This document shows positions 8,045-17,169 of a DNA stretch of 64,000 nucleotides, piece after piece; position 1 is the stretch's first letter, and the number at the start of each line of letters is the position of its first letter. The stretch spans positions 1,178,001-1,242,000 of the forward strand of contig CAVQEH010000006.1 in NCBI GenBank assembly GCA_963711455.1. The letters run 5' to 3'. The notes beneath the pieces were generated by a model, which was not told the DNA's origin, did not search any database, and saw nothing but the letters and a program-made list of their open reading frames with translations. Position numbers and translations under genes: made by a program. This stretch comes from DATFVA01 sp963711455. GTDB taxonomy: Bacteria > Bacteroidota > Ignavibacteria > Ignavibacteriales > Ignavibacteriaceae.

Positions 8045-9565
8045 TTATTTTACAGGATTAGCCAGATAATCGAAAAGTAATCTCACGCCGAATCCGGTCA
8101 TAAATTTCTTTGTGTAATTATTATAGCTATTAGCCATAGCCGGTCCTGCAATATCAAGATGAGCCCAGGATATATTTTTATCCACAAACTTTTCCAGGAA
8201 TTTAGCAGCAGTGATTGCTCCACCCCATCTTCCGCCTACATTTTTTACATCAGCAACATCGCTTTTAATTAATTCGTTATAATCATCCCAGATGGGTAAA
8301 CGCCAAAGTCTGTCATAAGTTTTCAATCCCTTCTCGTATAGTTCTGAAGCTAATTTATCATCTTTTGTAAATAACCCGGCAACGAATTCACCGAGTGCAA
8401 CCACACAAGCACCTGTTAATGTTGCAAGATCAATTATTACATCGGGTTTTTGTCTGGATGCATAATCAAGCGCATCAGATAATATCATTCTTCCTTCGGC
8501 ATCTGTATTATCCACTTCAATACTTTTCCCTGAGGCAGTAATTACTATATCACCCGGACGCATAGAGGAACCTGAAGGCATGTTTTCCGCTGAAGGAATA
8601 ATACCTAAAATATTTACTGGAAGTTTAGCTTTTGCAGCTGCTAATATGGTTCCTGCTACAACAGCAGCACCCGACATATCTGCTTTCATTTCACCCATAT
8701 TGCTTGCAGGTTTTATAGAGATTCCGCCTGAATCAAATGTAACTCCTTTCCCAACGAGAGCCACAGTTTTAGTTTTAGATTTTTTTACCTTATTAGAGCC
8801 ATTGTATTCTAATATAATAAAACGAGGAGAATTTACACTTCCACTGCCAACAGCAAGCAGCCCGCCCATTTTTCTTTTCTTAATTTCTTTTTCATTAAAC
8901 ACGGTAACCTTAACTCCAAACTCAGGAAGAGTTTCGGTTATTCGTTCGGCAAGGACTTCAGGAGTTAAAACAGAACCCGGTTCATTCTGTAACTCTTTTG
9001 TGAAGTTAACTCCTTCCATCAGAATTATTGCCGATGAAATTGCCAGGTTTAGTTTCTTTTGATTATCGGCGTAGAAAATTACTGAAAGATTTTTTGGCTT
9101 CTTTATATCTGCTTTATATTTATCAAAAGAATAATTGCCGAATAGAATACCTTCGATAAAAGTTTGATAATAATATTCTTCACTTGTAAAATAATCTTTA
9201 AATATTTCGTATTTGGGAATAAATATATGAAGATTTTTTACCTGCTCCGATTCAAACGAAGGCAGAAATCCTGCAAGATGATTTCTGAAGTAATCCGGTG
9301 AAAATGAATCATCAATTTTAATTTTAGAAATTATTACTGCATCTGGTTTGCCTTCTTTTTTTGATACCCGGATTGAACTTCCATCTTTTGCAAGAAAATT
9401 TTTTTTCTGAAGGTTTGAAAAACGTATATTAAAAATAGTCTCAAGGTTTAATAAACTTGATTCAAGTTTTTTTTCATCTACAAGATATTTAAGGCTTATC
9501 GAAAGAGGTTTGTAGGATATTTTCTTCCCGCCTGATTTTATATTTAAGTCAAACATTATTTTCAC
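8045..9565 (-). CDS. pepA: Leucyl aminopeptidase (M17 family)
   Basis: A 506-residue M17 metallopeptidase that removes N-terminal amino acids from peptides in the cytoplasm. The C-terminal catalytic domain has the dimetal-binding blocks VGKGVTFDSGGISIKP and the family signature NTDAEGRMILSDAL, followed by IDLATLTGA. The N-terminal ~170 residues form the less conserved macro-like domain. The start is a GTG whose first bases overlap the stop of the nuclease gene upstream (GTGA); an ATG three codons later is an alternative. The overlap implies co-translation with the nuclease. Confidence 0.92.
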   Translation of the reverse strand: MKIMFDLNIKSGGKKISYKPLSISLKYLVDEKKLESSLLNLETIFNIRFSNLQKKNFLAKDGSSIRVSKKEGKPDAVIISKIKIDDSFSPDYFRNHLAGFLPSFESEQVKNLHIFIPKYEIFKDYFTSEEYYYQTFIEGILFGNYSFDKYKADIKKPKNLSVIFYADNQKKLNLAISSAIILMEGVNFTKELQNEPGSVLTPEVLAERITETLPEFGVKVTVFNEKEIKKRKMGGLLAVGSGSVNSPRFIILEYNGSNKVKKSKTKTVALVGKGVTFDSGGISIKPASNMGEMKADMSGAAVVAGTILAAAKAKLPVNILGIIPSAENMPSGSSMRPGDIVITASGKSIEVDNTDAEGRMILSDALDYASRQKPDVIIDLATLTGACVVALGEFVAGLFTKDDKLASELYEKGLKTYDRLWRLPIWDDYNELIKSDVADVKNVGGRWGGAITAAKFLEKFVDKNISWAHLDIAGPAMANSYNNYTKKFMTGFGVRLLFDYLANPVK

Positions 9566-10557
9566 CCAAATTGTTTTATGTAATCAACCGCACGGTTTAA
9601 AATCTTATTAATATATTCATTGATATTCCCGTCACGAATTCTCAGACCGGCAGCATTTATATGTCCGCCGCCTCCAAATTCGGAAGCGAGCTTATTTACA
9701 GGAATAATTCCTTTAGAACGAAAACTAACTTTAAAACCTTCACTTAATTCCAGGAATAGAAGTCCAAGCTTAACATTCTCCACCGATAAAGAAACATTTA
9801 CAAAACCATCCGTATCAGATTCAAGTGCCTCGGTATCAATAAAATCTTTACGTGTAAGATGCATATAACTTACTTCATCGTCTGTGCCGAACAACTTCAT
9901 CGAATTAACAGCTCTTCCAAGAAGTTTTAATTTGCTGAATTTACTCTGGTCATAAATTTTATCGTAAACATCGCCGGGATTAACACCTGCTTCTAAAAGT
10001 TCTGCAGCAATTTTATGAATTTCAGGGGTCGTTCTTTCAAACCTGAACGAACCGGTATCAGTCATAATTGCGGCATAGATAGGTTCAGCAGTTTCATAAG
10101 TTAAGCTCACAATTTCCGTTTGTTTAATGAAATCGAAGATGATTTGTCCGGTTGCGCTGTAATCCGTATCAATAAAAACATAATTAAAAATATCTTCATA
10201 ATCCTGGTGATGATCAATGCAGATTTTTAATTTTTGAGACTCTAAAAATCCTTTTTCCATCCGCACTATTCTGTTGGAGCGGTTGAAATCAATCGCAACC
10301 AGCACATCAACATCTTCAAAAACATTTTTATGATTTTCCTCAGAGAAATGTTCAATAATATTTTCTTTATCAAGAAAAAGCAAGTTGTATGGAGTTATGC
10401 TATGATTAATTATCCTGGCACTCTTTCCATTCTCTTTAAGAATTTTATGAATGGCTATTTCAGAACCGATCGCATCTGCATCGGGGTTTACGTGTGTAGT
10501 AATTAGAAAAGATTTATTACTTTGAAAAATATTTTTAAGCTTATTGAAATCTATCAT
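9562..10557 (-). CDS. DHH-family phosphoesterase, NrnA-like oligoribonuclease/pAp phosphatase
   Basis: A 331-residue protein with a DHH domain (HVNPDADAIGSEIAI near residue 21, VAIDFN, the DHH motif in CIDHHQDYED, and DTGSFRFERT) and a C-terminal DHHA1 domain ending in the FGGGGHINAAGLRI RNA-binding loop. Length and order match NrnA, which degrades nano-RNAs and dephosphorylates pAp. It overlaps the aminopeptidase gene by 4 bp. A terminator at 10570-10600 separates it from the upstream korAB operon, so its promoter should lie in the short gap just before it. Confidence 0.88.
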   Translation of the reverse strand: MIDFNKLKNIFQSNKSFLITTHVNPDADAIGSEIAIHKILKENGKSARIINHSITPYNLLFLDKENIIEHFSEENHKNVFEDVDVLVAIDFNRSNRIVRMEKGFLESQKLKICIDHHQDYEDIFNYVFIDTDYSATGQIIFDFIKQTEIVSLTYETAEPIYAAIMTDTGSFRFERTTPEIHKIAAELLEAGVNPGDVYDKIYDQSKFSKLKLLGRAVNSMKLFGTDDEVSYMHLTRKDFIDTEALESDTDGFVNVSLSVENVKLGLLFLELSEGFKVSFRSKGIIPVNKLASEFGGGGHINAAGLRIRDGNINEYINKILNRAVDYIKQFG

Positions 10558-10569
10558 ATATTTTCAATT

Positions 10570-10600
10570 AAAAATAAAAGGGCTCGATATTATCAAGCCC
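10570..10600 (-). terminator. Rho-independent terminator after the first korAB operon
   Basis: A 9-bp stem with a 3-base loop (10580-10600, one G-U pair) is followed on the minus strand by TTTTATTTTT. It lies 56 bp beyond the KorB stop and before the nuclease gene. Confidence 0.88.
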
Positions 10601-10656
10601 GAATGATTTTAATCAGCAAAAATAGAAAAAATATATGTTAATTCAATAAAATATAC

Positions 10657-11691
10657 TTAATTCACATCCCACATATTTCCACTGAACAACAATTTCCTGA
10701 GGTCGCCTTCACCTTTAGCTTTTTTCAAACTCTCAATCTGGTTGTGAAGTGAAACTTCATACGTTTCTTTTAATTCCTGTCTCAGGACTCCAACCGGTGT
10801 GGGCATTCCTCCAGTCTCAGAAAGCTGGGCAAGTATATGTGCGCGCGTTGTACCTTTATCAAATTCATCGTGAACCCAGACATCATTAATTGAATTTGAA
10901 CCCTCACCAATTGAAATTACCTCGGGAGTTAACCCATTTAGTCTAATTCCTTTATTACTTTCTTTCCCGAAAATCATCGGTTTACCATGCTCAAGGAATA
11001 GAACGTTATCCGGTTTTGTTTCTTTTTCAGTTAAAGCAAAATAAGCACCATCATTAAAAATATTGCAGTTCTGGTAAACTTCAATGAAAGCTGTACCTTT
11101 ATGCTCTCCTGCCCGTTTCAACATCTCTTTTAAATGTTTCGGATCCCTGTCAAGACTTCGTGCAATAAATGTTGCGCCTGCACCGACAGCAAGACTTAAT
11201 GGATTGAAAGGATAATCAATACTGCCGTAAGGAGAGCTTTTAGTTTTCTTTCCTCTTTCAGAAGTAGGTGAATACTGCCCTTTTGTTAGTCCGTAAATCC
11301 TGTTGTTAAAAAGAAGAATTTTTAAATCGATATTTCTCCTGCAGGCATGAACAAAGTGATTTCCACCGATGCTTAAAAGATCGCCGTCGCCTGATGCAAC
11401 CCAGACGGATAATTCGGGTCGATTAATTTTTATTCCCGATGCGATCGCAGGAGCTCTGCCGTGAATTCCATGAATTCCGTAAGTATTCATATAGTAAGGA
11501 AATCTTGCAGCGCACCCTATTCCGGAAACCCAGACAAAATTTTCTTTTTTAATATTCAAATCAGGAGATATCCTCTGCAATTGCGCAAGTATTGAATAAT
11601 CTCCGCAGCCGGGACACCATCTTACATCCTGTCCACTGGAAAAATCTTTTGCAGTGTACTTAGCTTCATTCTGCATATCCTTATTTTCCAT
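10657..11691 (-). CDS. korB: 2-oxoacid:ferredoxin oxidoreductase, beta subunit (copy 1)
   Basis: The thiamine-diphosphate subunit of a 2-oxoglutarate- or 2-oxoacid-ferredoxin oxidoreductase (about 344 residues). Cysteines for the iron-sulfur cluster are in RWCPGCGDYSI, SGIGCAARFPYY and YQNCNIFNDGAYF; the ThDP-Mg site is the GDGDLLSIGGNHF block. The ATG at 11691 is chosen because GGGAGGA lies 8 bp before it; a longer frame starts at 11718. The start overlaps the KorA end by 11 bp. The enzyme makes acyl-CoA and CO2 from a 2-oxoacid while reducing ferredoxin, or runs in reverse to fix CO2 in a reductive TCA cycle; direction cannot be judged here. Confidence 0.9.
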   Translation of the reverse strand: MENKDMQNEAKYTAKDFSSGQDVRWCPGCGDYSILAQLQRISPDLNIKKENFVWVSGIGCAARFPYYMNTYGIHGIHGRAPAIASGIKINRPELSVWVASGDGDLLSIGGNHFVHACRRNIDLKILLFNNRIYGLTKGQYSPTSERGKKTKSSPYGSIDYPFNPLSLAVGAGATFIARSLDRDPKHLKEMLKRAGEHKGTAFIEVYQNCNIFNDGAYFALTEKETKPDNVLFLEHGKPMIFGKESNKGIRLNGLTPEVISIGEGSNSINDVWVHDEFDKGTTRAHILAQLSETGGMPTPVGVLRQELKETYEVSLHNQIESLKKAKGEGDLRKLLFSGNMWDVN

Positions 11692-13525
11692 TATTATTTC
11701 CTCCCAATATAGATTCAATTTTCGATTCTATCTCAAATGATTTAAATGGCAATCCCTGAATTTTGTTAAATGGTTCCACATCAATGAGGAATTCTTCTCT
11801 GAGTAATTTGGAGAGTTGTCCCATATTTATTTCAGGACAGAGAATATGTTTGTACTTCTTTAAAACATCCCCGGTGTTTTTTGGAAACGGATTTAAGTAG
11901 CGAAAATGTGCATGGGCTACTTTTAATCCATTGATCCTTGCCTTATTAATAGCCTCCCTGATTGAACCGTAAGTACTCCCCCACCCTACTATAAGCAGGT
12001 CGGCATCTTTATCACCTTCAACTTTTAAATCAGGAATATCGTTTTCAATATTCTTTACTTTCTGTGCACGAAGCCTAACCATAAATTCATGGTTTTCAGG
12101 ATCGTAACTTACATCGCCGGTGATGTTTGCCTTTTCCAATCCGCCAATTCTATGTTCAAGACCGGGAGTTCCCGGGAGAGCCCAGGGTCTTGCAAGGTTT
12201 TCATCCCTTGAGTACGGTTGAAAGTTCTCAGGGTCAGTTCTGAATTTGACTTCAATCTTTGGAATTTTATCCGGATCAGGAATCATCCATGGTTCCGAAC
12301 CGTTGGCAAGATAACCGTCCGATAAATACATAACAGGAACCATATATTGGGTAGCAATCCTTGCTGCTTCAAGTGCCATGTTAAAACAATCAGCAGGAGT
12401 AGAAGGAGCAATTACAACAACAGGGGCTTCGCTGTTTCGCCCATACATCGCCTGAAGTAAATCAGCCTGTTCTGTTTTTGTAGGAAGCCCGGTACTAGGT
12501 CCGCCGCGCTGAATATCAATAATTACAAGAGGAAGCTCCGTCATTACAGCAAGACCGATAGATTCTGTTTTCAATGCAACGCCGGGGCCACTTGTAGTAG
12601 TTATTCCCAACGCTCCAGAAAATGAAGCACCGATAGCTGCACCAATTGCAGCAATTTCATCTTCGGCCTGGAAAGTTCTGACGCCAAAGTTTTTGTACTT
12701 ACTTAGTTCGTGAAGAATATCTGATGCCGGGGTAATAGGATATGAGCCGAGGAATAAAGGCAGCCCGGATTTTACTGAAGCAGTAATGAAACCTATAGCC
12801 AGTGCTTCATTACCTGAAATATTCCTGTATCTTCCTTTAATTAATTTTGCAGGCTGAACACTGTATCTTGTTGTGAATAGCTCTGTGTTTTCTCCGAAGT
12901 AGAAACCTGACTTTAACGCTTTTTCATTTGCTGCTGCAATATTTTCATGTGCCTTAAATTTTGATTTGATCCATTCTGATGTCGGTTCTATCGGGCGACT
13001 ATAAAGCCAGTACATCATTCCAAGCGCGAAAAAGTTTTTACATCTCTCGATTTCTTTTGCAGAAAGTCCGCTGTCTTCCAGTGCAGTTTTTGTCAATTGG
13101 CTGAGTGGTACATGAACAACATTATAACCATCAAGCGTTCCATCTTCAAGCGGATTGGAATCGTACCCGGCAAGCCTGAAATTTCTCTGATCGAATGCAC
13201 TGATATTAATAATGATTGCAGCACCCGGCTTTAAATCCTTTAAATTAGTCTTTAAGGCTGCAGGATTCATCGCTACAAGTACATCAGGTGAATCGCCCGG
13301 TGTATGAATATCATCGCTGCTGAAATGAAGCTGGAACCCGCTTACACCATAAGTTGTTCCGGCCGGAGCGCGGATTTCTGCAGGATAATCCGGTAAGGTA
13401 CTTAAATCGTTTCCTACCAGTGCGGTAGTATTTGTAAACTGACTGCCTGTTAATTGCATACCGTCCCCTGAATCTCCGGCAAATCTTACTGTAACATCAG
13501 CAAGATCTAATACGCCTTTTTGCAT
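11681..13525 (-). CDS. korA: 2-oxoacid:ferredoxin oxidoreductase, fused gamma-alpha subunit (copy 1)
   Basis: A 614-residue subunit in which the gamma domain (residues 1 to about 190, VRFAGDSGDGMQLTGSQF) precedes the alpha pyrimidine-binding domain (about 230-470, with LGSYPITPASDIL, FQAEDEIAAIGAAIGAS, TTSGPGVALKTE and RGGPSTGLPTKTEQADL) and a C-terminal transketolase-like domain (GWGSTYGSIREA). GGAG lies 6 bp before the ATG. It is translationally coupled to the beta subunit. A close paralogue is encoded at 20386-22227. Confidence 0.92.
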   Translation of the reverse strand: MQKGVLDLADVTVRFAGDSGDGMQLTGSQFTNTTALVGNDLSTLPDYPAEIRAPAGTTYGVSGFQLHFSSDDIHTPGDSPDVLVAMNPAALKTNLKDLKPGAAIIINISAFDQRNFRLAGYDSNPLEDGTLDGYNVVHVPLSQLTKTALEDSGLSAKEIERCKNFFALGMMYWLYSRPIEPTSEWIKSKFKAHENIAAANEKALKSGFYFGENTELFTTRYSVQPAKLIKGRYRNISGNEALAIGFITASVKSGLPLFLGSYPITPASDILHELSKYKNFGVRTFQAEDEIAAIGAAIGASFSGALGITTTSGPGVALKTESIGLAVMTELPLVIIDIQRGGPSTGLPTKTEQADLLQAMYGRNSEAPVVVIAPSTPADCFNMALEAARIATQYMVPVMYLSDGYLANGSEPWMIPDPDKIPKIEVKFRTDPENFQPYSRDENLARPWALPGTPGLEHRIGGLEKANITGDVSYDPENHEFMVRLRAQKVKNIENDIPDLKVEGDKDADLLIVGWGSTYGSIREAINKARINGLKVAHAHFRYLNPFPKNTGDVLKKYKHILCPEINMGQLSKLLREEFLIDVEPFNKIQGLPFKSFEIESKIESILGGNNNGK

Positions 13526-13979
13526 TTTGCTCCAAAGGTTTGTGAATAATATATATTTTAAACTCGTTCAGTATCTGTTATAAAAAATAATAAAAACTTT
13601 AATAAACTTTAACAATAAAATTTATCCGATTCCCAACAATGTTCCGAACTCTAATATCACAATTATATTTTATTTTATAAAATTTAGTCCGGATATTAGT
13701 TTTCTTTTCTATTTTGAAATAATGATAGAGGCAGTACCGGGATGAATAATCCAAAAGCTTATTAAATAAGTAACTTGTATTCAACGTTTTAATTTAACAA
13801 TTCGGATTTATGATTTGTTCCAAATTAAAAAAGCTGTTGCTGATTGTCAAACATTGCAAGAAATATAAGTTTTTTTTGTGAAAGGTAATTGTATTACCAG
13901 ATTTTTGCCCTGCTTTACTAAGCTATGAATTATGGTAATTATTTCACCTCCCTCAGCCGCCTTGTCCATTGCCATACAC
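13526..13979. other. Upstream region of korAB copy 1, no gene seen
   Basis: This AT-rich stretch should carry the promoter of the first korAB operon. Short open frames occur but none has coding character or a ribosome site. From about 13950 the sequence turns richer in GC and runs into the first attC-like palindrome of the accessory island. Confidence 0.4.
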
Positions 13980-14073
13980 CGTTAACTACTTCGGCGGGAA
14001 GACGATGATTTAGCAAAATAATTTATGAAATGCCGAATGCGAATATGCTAGCGGCATAAGCAGCTTGTTATAT
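13980..14073 (-). repeat. attC-like imperfect palindrome 1
   Basis: The ends are CGTTAAC (13980-13986) and GTTATAT (14067-14073), near-complementary cores like integron R sites, with inner arms CTTCGGCGGG and GCGGCATAAG. It begins about 8 bp after the stop of the minus-strand gene at 14082, where a cassette recombination site would be expected. The core departs from the GTTRRRY consensus at one or two bases, so this is a resemblance, not proof. Confidence 0.5.
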
Positions 14074-14081
14074 ACAATTTC

Positions 14082-14504
14082 TTATTCACCTTTGTTCTCA
14101 AATAAATCATTCAGGAAATCATCAACACCAGCAATTTGATATTTTACACTGTTTAATAAATCTCGAAGCCCTTTTACATCAGGAAAAGTCCAAATATTAT
14201 TTCCTTTTTCATCGATAAATTCTAAAACGACACCTGTATTCCAATTTGAAGGGATAATATTGAAAATGCTTGCAGAGATTAAACCCAAAGAACCCGTTGG
14301 CATCGTTTCAATTTTTGAGCGTCTTTCATATAGACCAAGTATTTTATTTTTATAACGTGTAATAAAGATGTTATCCACAATAGATTCTTTATCCCGATTT
14401 AATGAAGCGCGTGGAGTAGTAACCGACCATTTCAGTTTTCCATCTTGAGTTAATTTTATCAATTTAAATATGGCATCAATTATTTTTTCATTTTCCTTGG
14501 ACAT
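14082..14504 (-). CDS. Hypothetical protein of the cassette island
   Basis: A 140-residue soluble protein that I cannot assign. It reads as a compact alpha/beta protein: an N-terminal helix with LIKLTQDGKLKWS, a middle with ITRYKNKILGLYERR, strands with VVLEFIDEKGNNIWTFPD, and a C-terminal helix GVDDFLNDLFENKGE. It starts 1 bp after the stop of the small membrane protein gene, with GGAGAG upstream, so the two are coupled. The palindrome at 13980-14073 follows its stop. Function unknown; cassette genes of this kind are often adaptive or defensive, but nothing here proves that. Confidence 0.65.
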   Translation of the reverse strand: MSKENEKIIDAIFKLIKLTQDGKLKWSVTTPRASLNRDKESIVDNIFITRYKNKILGLYERRSKIETMPTGSLGLISASIFNIIPSNWNTGVVLEFIDEKGNNIWTFPDVKGLRDLLNSVKYQIAGVDDFLNDLFENKGE

Positions 14505-14505
14505 T

Positions 14506-14992
14506 TTATCTCTCCATTTGATATTCTTCTAGGAAATTTTGAAGACTTTGTGAAACTGACAGAATTTTTCTATAAACATTCCTGGCTTGTTCTCTTGATG
14601 CTAAATCATAAAATAAAATATTTGATATTTGAGCTTCTATTTTTTTTATTTCTTTTCGTAATATTCTTGGGGTTTTTTTACTAATCGTTTTGAAATCAGT
14701 TGAGCATTTTGATACTTCATCAATAATCTCTTCTTTTGTATCTGGGAAATTATTAGAAAGATCTAATATCGAAGATGCATAAGTATCAAGTTTATTTATA
14801 TATTGTGGCAATCTCCTACTTATAAATATATATCTATTAACATTATAAACATTCTTAGCAACATAAAGAGATAAAAGAAATCCTAATATTGAAGCAATTT
14901 CAGACTAGTGACGTTAAAGAAATCCAATTGAATAATGATTCGAAATCATTCAAATGTTTTATAGAATCTATAATTGTTATAACTATATACAC
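14506..14992 (-). CDS. Small membrane-anchored hypothetical protein (one frameshift)
   Basis: The clear frame 14506-14811 (about 101 residues) opens at a poorly placed TTG, but the frame stays open to 14904 and encodes a membrane helix (ASILGFLLSLYVAKNVY). Further upstream, in the next frame, a GTG at 14992 preceded by GGAAG encodes a run ending WISLTSLV that would join onto this helix. One extra base at about 14905 separates the halves. The restored protein would be about 161 residues: short amphipathic start, one membrane helix, then a charged coiled-coil-like cytoplasmic part. The GTG lies about 17 bp from the attC-like core at 15009-15015, as in integron cassettes. Partner unknown, probably the next gene. 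Confidence 0.55.
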
Positions 14993-15008
14993 TTACTTCC
15001 TTTATTGC

Positions 15009-15181
15009 ATATAACGAAGTCACCTATGAGTGATAGCCCAGTACAGCGATGCCGCTTAAATAACAACTGTAAATAATTTTAAAAACATTTTTTAACAGAA
15101 CCACTTTATAAAGCAACATTACACGGAACAACTACATCAATAATTTAATAAATGTCGAATTGAAAAGGCTTTCGGTTTTAT
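15009..15181 (-). repeat. attC-like element 2 (degenerate)
   Basis: The core ATATAAC (15009-15015) lies just upstream of the small membrane protein gene; a degenerate partner GTTTTAT is at 15175-15181, about 23 bp past the stop of the gene at 15204. Inner arms match poorly. Of the four candidate sites this is the weakest. Confidence 0.35.
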
Positions 15182-15203
15182 GCACGGTATTCCCTAAAGA
15201 AAA

Positions 15204-15803
15204 TTATATTGTTTTAATTTCTTGATAAGTATCAAACGATTTAAATACTATCCAAATTATAAATATTAAATCAATGAGAAACATTATTAAAAAAATAATT
15301 ATTAGAATTATAGATAAGCAATTATATTGAATGAGTAATTGTGGTGAACAAATTGATAAAATACTTTTTATAAAAGGTATAGTTAAAATAGAAACAAAAA
15401 CTAAGAAGCAAGATATTAACAAAGCAATTTTTGAGTGTTTTATTAATTTGTTGCGAATTTTCATCTGAGATTTAAAAGGATGTATAATTTGTTCATACAT
15501 ATTAGTTTCAGGTCTTTTTTGTTTGAAATATGTATATAAATCTAACAAATATATTTTCATTTTGTAAGGATTACCTTGTTCGGCTCCAATTTTTAAACGT
15601 CTTCGTATTTCTTTATTGTCTTCTTTTTCTTTCGGAGTATACGCATCGTTATCCTCTAGTTCTATTAGCATAGACCTTGCTAATCCCACTAAAGTTTTTT
15701 CAATTAAGTTAAGCTTGTATAAAACAAATACCCCAAACAGCCCAACAGCTGCTGCAAGTACTTGAGGAATTGTACTAAAAAAATAACTTAGCAATGATTC
15801 CAT
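15204..15803 (-). CDS. Hypothetical membrane protein
   Basis: A 199-residue protein with a hydrophobic N-terminal helix (residues about 10-30, VLAAAVGLFGVFVLY), a charged cytoplasmic middle (about 45-120), and two C-terminal helices (about 125-150 and 160-190). I do not recognise the family. It starts 12 bp after the stop of the TPR gene, so the two likely form one cassette and may act together, with the TPR protein partner at the membrane. Very AT-rich, with isoleucine-rich helices. Confidence 0.65.
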   Translation of the reverse strand: MESLLSYFFSTIPQVLAAAVGLFGVFVLYKLNLIEKTLVGLARSMLIELEDNDAYTPKEKEDNKEIRRRLKIGAEQGNPYKMKIYLLDLYTYFKQKRPETNMYEQIIHPFKSQMKIRNKLIKHSKIALLISCFLVFVSILTIPFIKSILSICSPQLLIQYNCLSIILIIIFLIMFLIDLIFIIWIVFKSFDTYQEIKTI

Positions 15804-15815
15804 AATTATAACCGA

Positions 15816-16916
15816 TTATTGTTTTAGAAAAAAGAATTTAAAAGTTCTGCAACGTTTAAATTCATTTTTACTTAATGAACCAACAGAAACAATTTCTATT
15901 TTTAATTTATTTGTGAGGTATTCTTCAAATCTCCAGTCAAGCATTTCTTCATTTTCAATCAAATAGTCACCTTCATCTATAGGTATAGCTAAATAACACA
16001 AATATAATTCTTCGCATTGCTTCATTAGACTTTCAATATTTTCTGAATCAAATCCAAAGGTACCTGTATGTCCAATGTTTACCGCTCCAATTACAAACAT
16101 TCCGGGTTCATCAAATATCTTTTTTGTTACCAAGTTGTAACCCAAAAAAATATTTTTTAGTGATAAATCTTTTTTTACCATTTTTTGTATTCCAATCATT
16201 AAATTATCTAATTCTTTATCAATTGGATTCCTATCTAAAAATTCTTCAACATTAATTTCTGAATCGATTAAAGGAGATTTTATAATAAAGTTATTATTAG
16301 TATAAAACGTTGGAATTTCTTCTTTAGGTAATAGAATATTAAGATTCATCAAAATTAACATCAATCCATAGCTCATAATTATTAAATCGTACTTTTCATC
16401 TTTTAAATAGACCTTACTAAATTTACCCAGCAATCCGTTTTTCAAATCTTGAATTTGCATATCAGATATTGAGTATAGATTTAGAAAAAGAGATTTATTC
16501 GCTATATAAGAGAAGCCAGAATAAAAGGTTAAATTAACATCCCCTAAAAGGATATTTAGTCTTTTGTCAACTGTTATTTTTTCGAGCCAATTAGATGGAA
16601 ATGATGAACCGATGGGTAAGCTGAATTTTGCTTTTTGTATTCTTTCCATAGTTTGTAGAATTGGGATTAAATCCGCAGGATTATTCATAAAATCATTATT
16701 AATAACTATGAGGTGTGCATATGTTAGGAAATTTTTTATTGCTTCATCGTATTCTCCAAGTCCACAATATAATTTTCCAGAATTATAATATACATTGGAA
16801 TTATATGGATTTAATTGACAGGCTTTTTTATAATATGAAAGTGCTTGGCTATAGTTTCCATTTCTTTTTTCCGCAATTCCTAAATTCAATAATTCAATAG
16901 TTTCTTTATCATCCAT
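15816..16916 (-). CDS. Tetratricopeptide repeat protein of unknown function
   Basis: A 366-residue soluble protein. The N-terminal ~75 residues hold two TPR units (LNLGIAEKRNGNYSQALSYY and NSGKLYCGLGEYDEAIKNF), a protein-binding scaffold. The rest is not recognised; it contains LNILLGDVNLTFYSGFSYI, a GAVNIGHTGTFGFDSENIE segment and a C-terminal KRCRTFKFFFL. The first codon lies about 31 bp from the ACCTAAC core of attC-like element 3, matching the spacing of an integron cassette. The likely partner is the membrane protein encoded immediately downstream. Confidence 0.7.
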   Translation of the reverse strand: MDDKETIELLNLGIAEKRNGNYSQALSYYKKACQLNPYNSNVYYNSGKLYCGLGEYDEAIKNFLTYAHLIVINNDFMNNPADLIPILQTMERIQKAKFSLPIGSSFPSNWLEKITVDKRLNILLGDVNLTFYSGFSYIANKSLFLNLYSISDMQIQDLKNGLLGKFSKVYLKDEKYDLIIMSYGLMLILMNLNILLPKEEIPTFYTNNNFIIKSPLIDSEINVEEFLDRNPIDKELDNLMIGIQKMVKKDLSLKNIFLGYNLVTKKIFDEPGMFVIGAVNIGHTGTFGFDSENIESLMKQCEELYLCYLAIPIDEGDYLIENEEMLDWRFEEYLTNKLKIEIVSVGSLSKNEFKRCRTFKFFFLKQ

Positions 16917-16946
16917 TTTTGTTTACCACATTTTATAAATTAAGCA

Positions 16947-17167
16947 ACCTAACGATGTTGTCGCTAAGCCGCCGCCCAGAGCTACAATGCTTAACAAACA
17001 ACGAATGTTTATAATTTATAGCCGCCATTAAATTGTCGAGAAATGGCGGCGACACTACTTAACATTTTCAAATTACTTAGAACAAAATGCCAAACGACAA
17101 ATTGAAACTTAAAAACTGCACTCATCTCAAACCGATTCAGCGGTCGGTCTTGAGCGGCGTGTTATGT
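16947..17167 (-). repeat. attC-like imperfect palindrome 3
   Basis: The plus strand reads ACCTAAC (16947-16953), exactly the RYYYAAC core, then CGCTAAGCCGCCG; at the far end come GAGCGGCG and GTTATGT (17161-17167), 3 bp from the stop of the gene at 17170. The 221-bp length is large for attC. It also contains an inner hairpin, GCCGCCAT to ATGGCGGC, at about 17022-17051. Confidence 0.55.
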
Positions 17168-17169
17168 GC

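Noticed and set aside
13599..13784. A 61-codon minus-strand frame upstream of korA copy 1
   Set aside because: No ribosome site, low-complexity AT-driven composition, and it lies in the expected promoter region.
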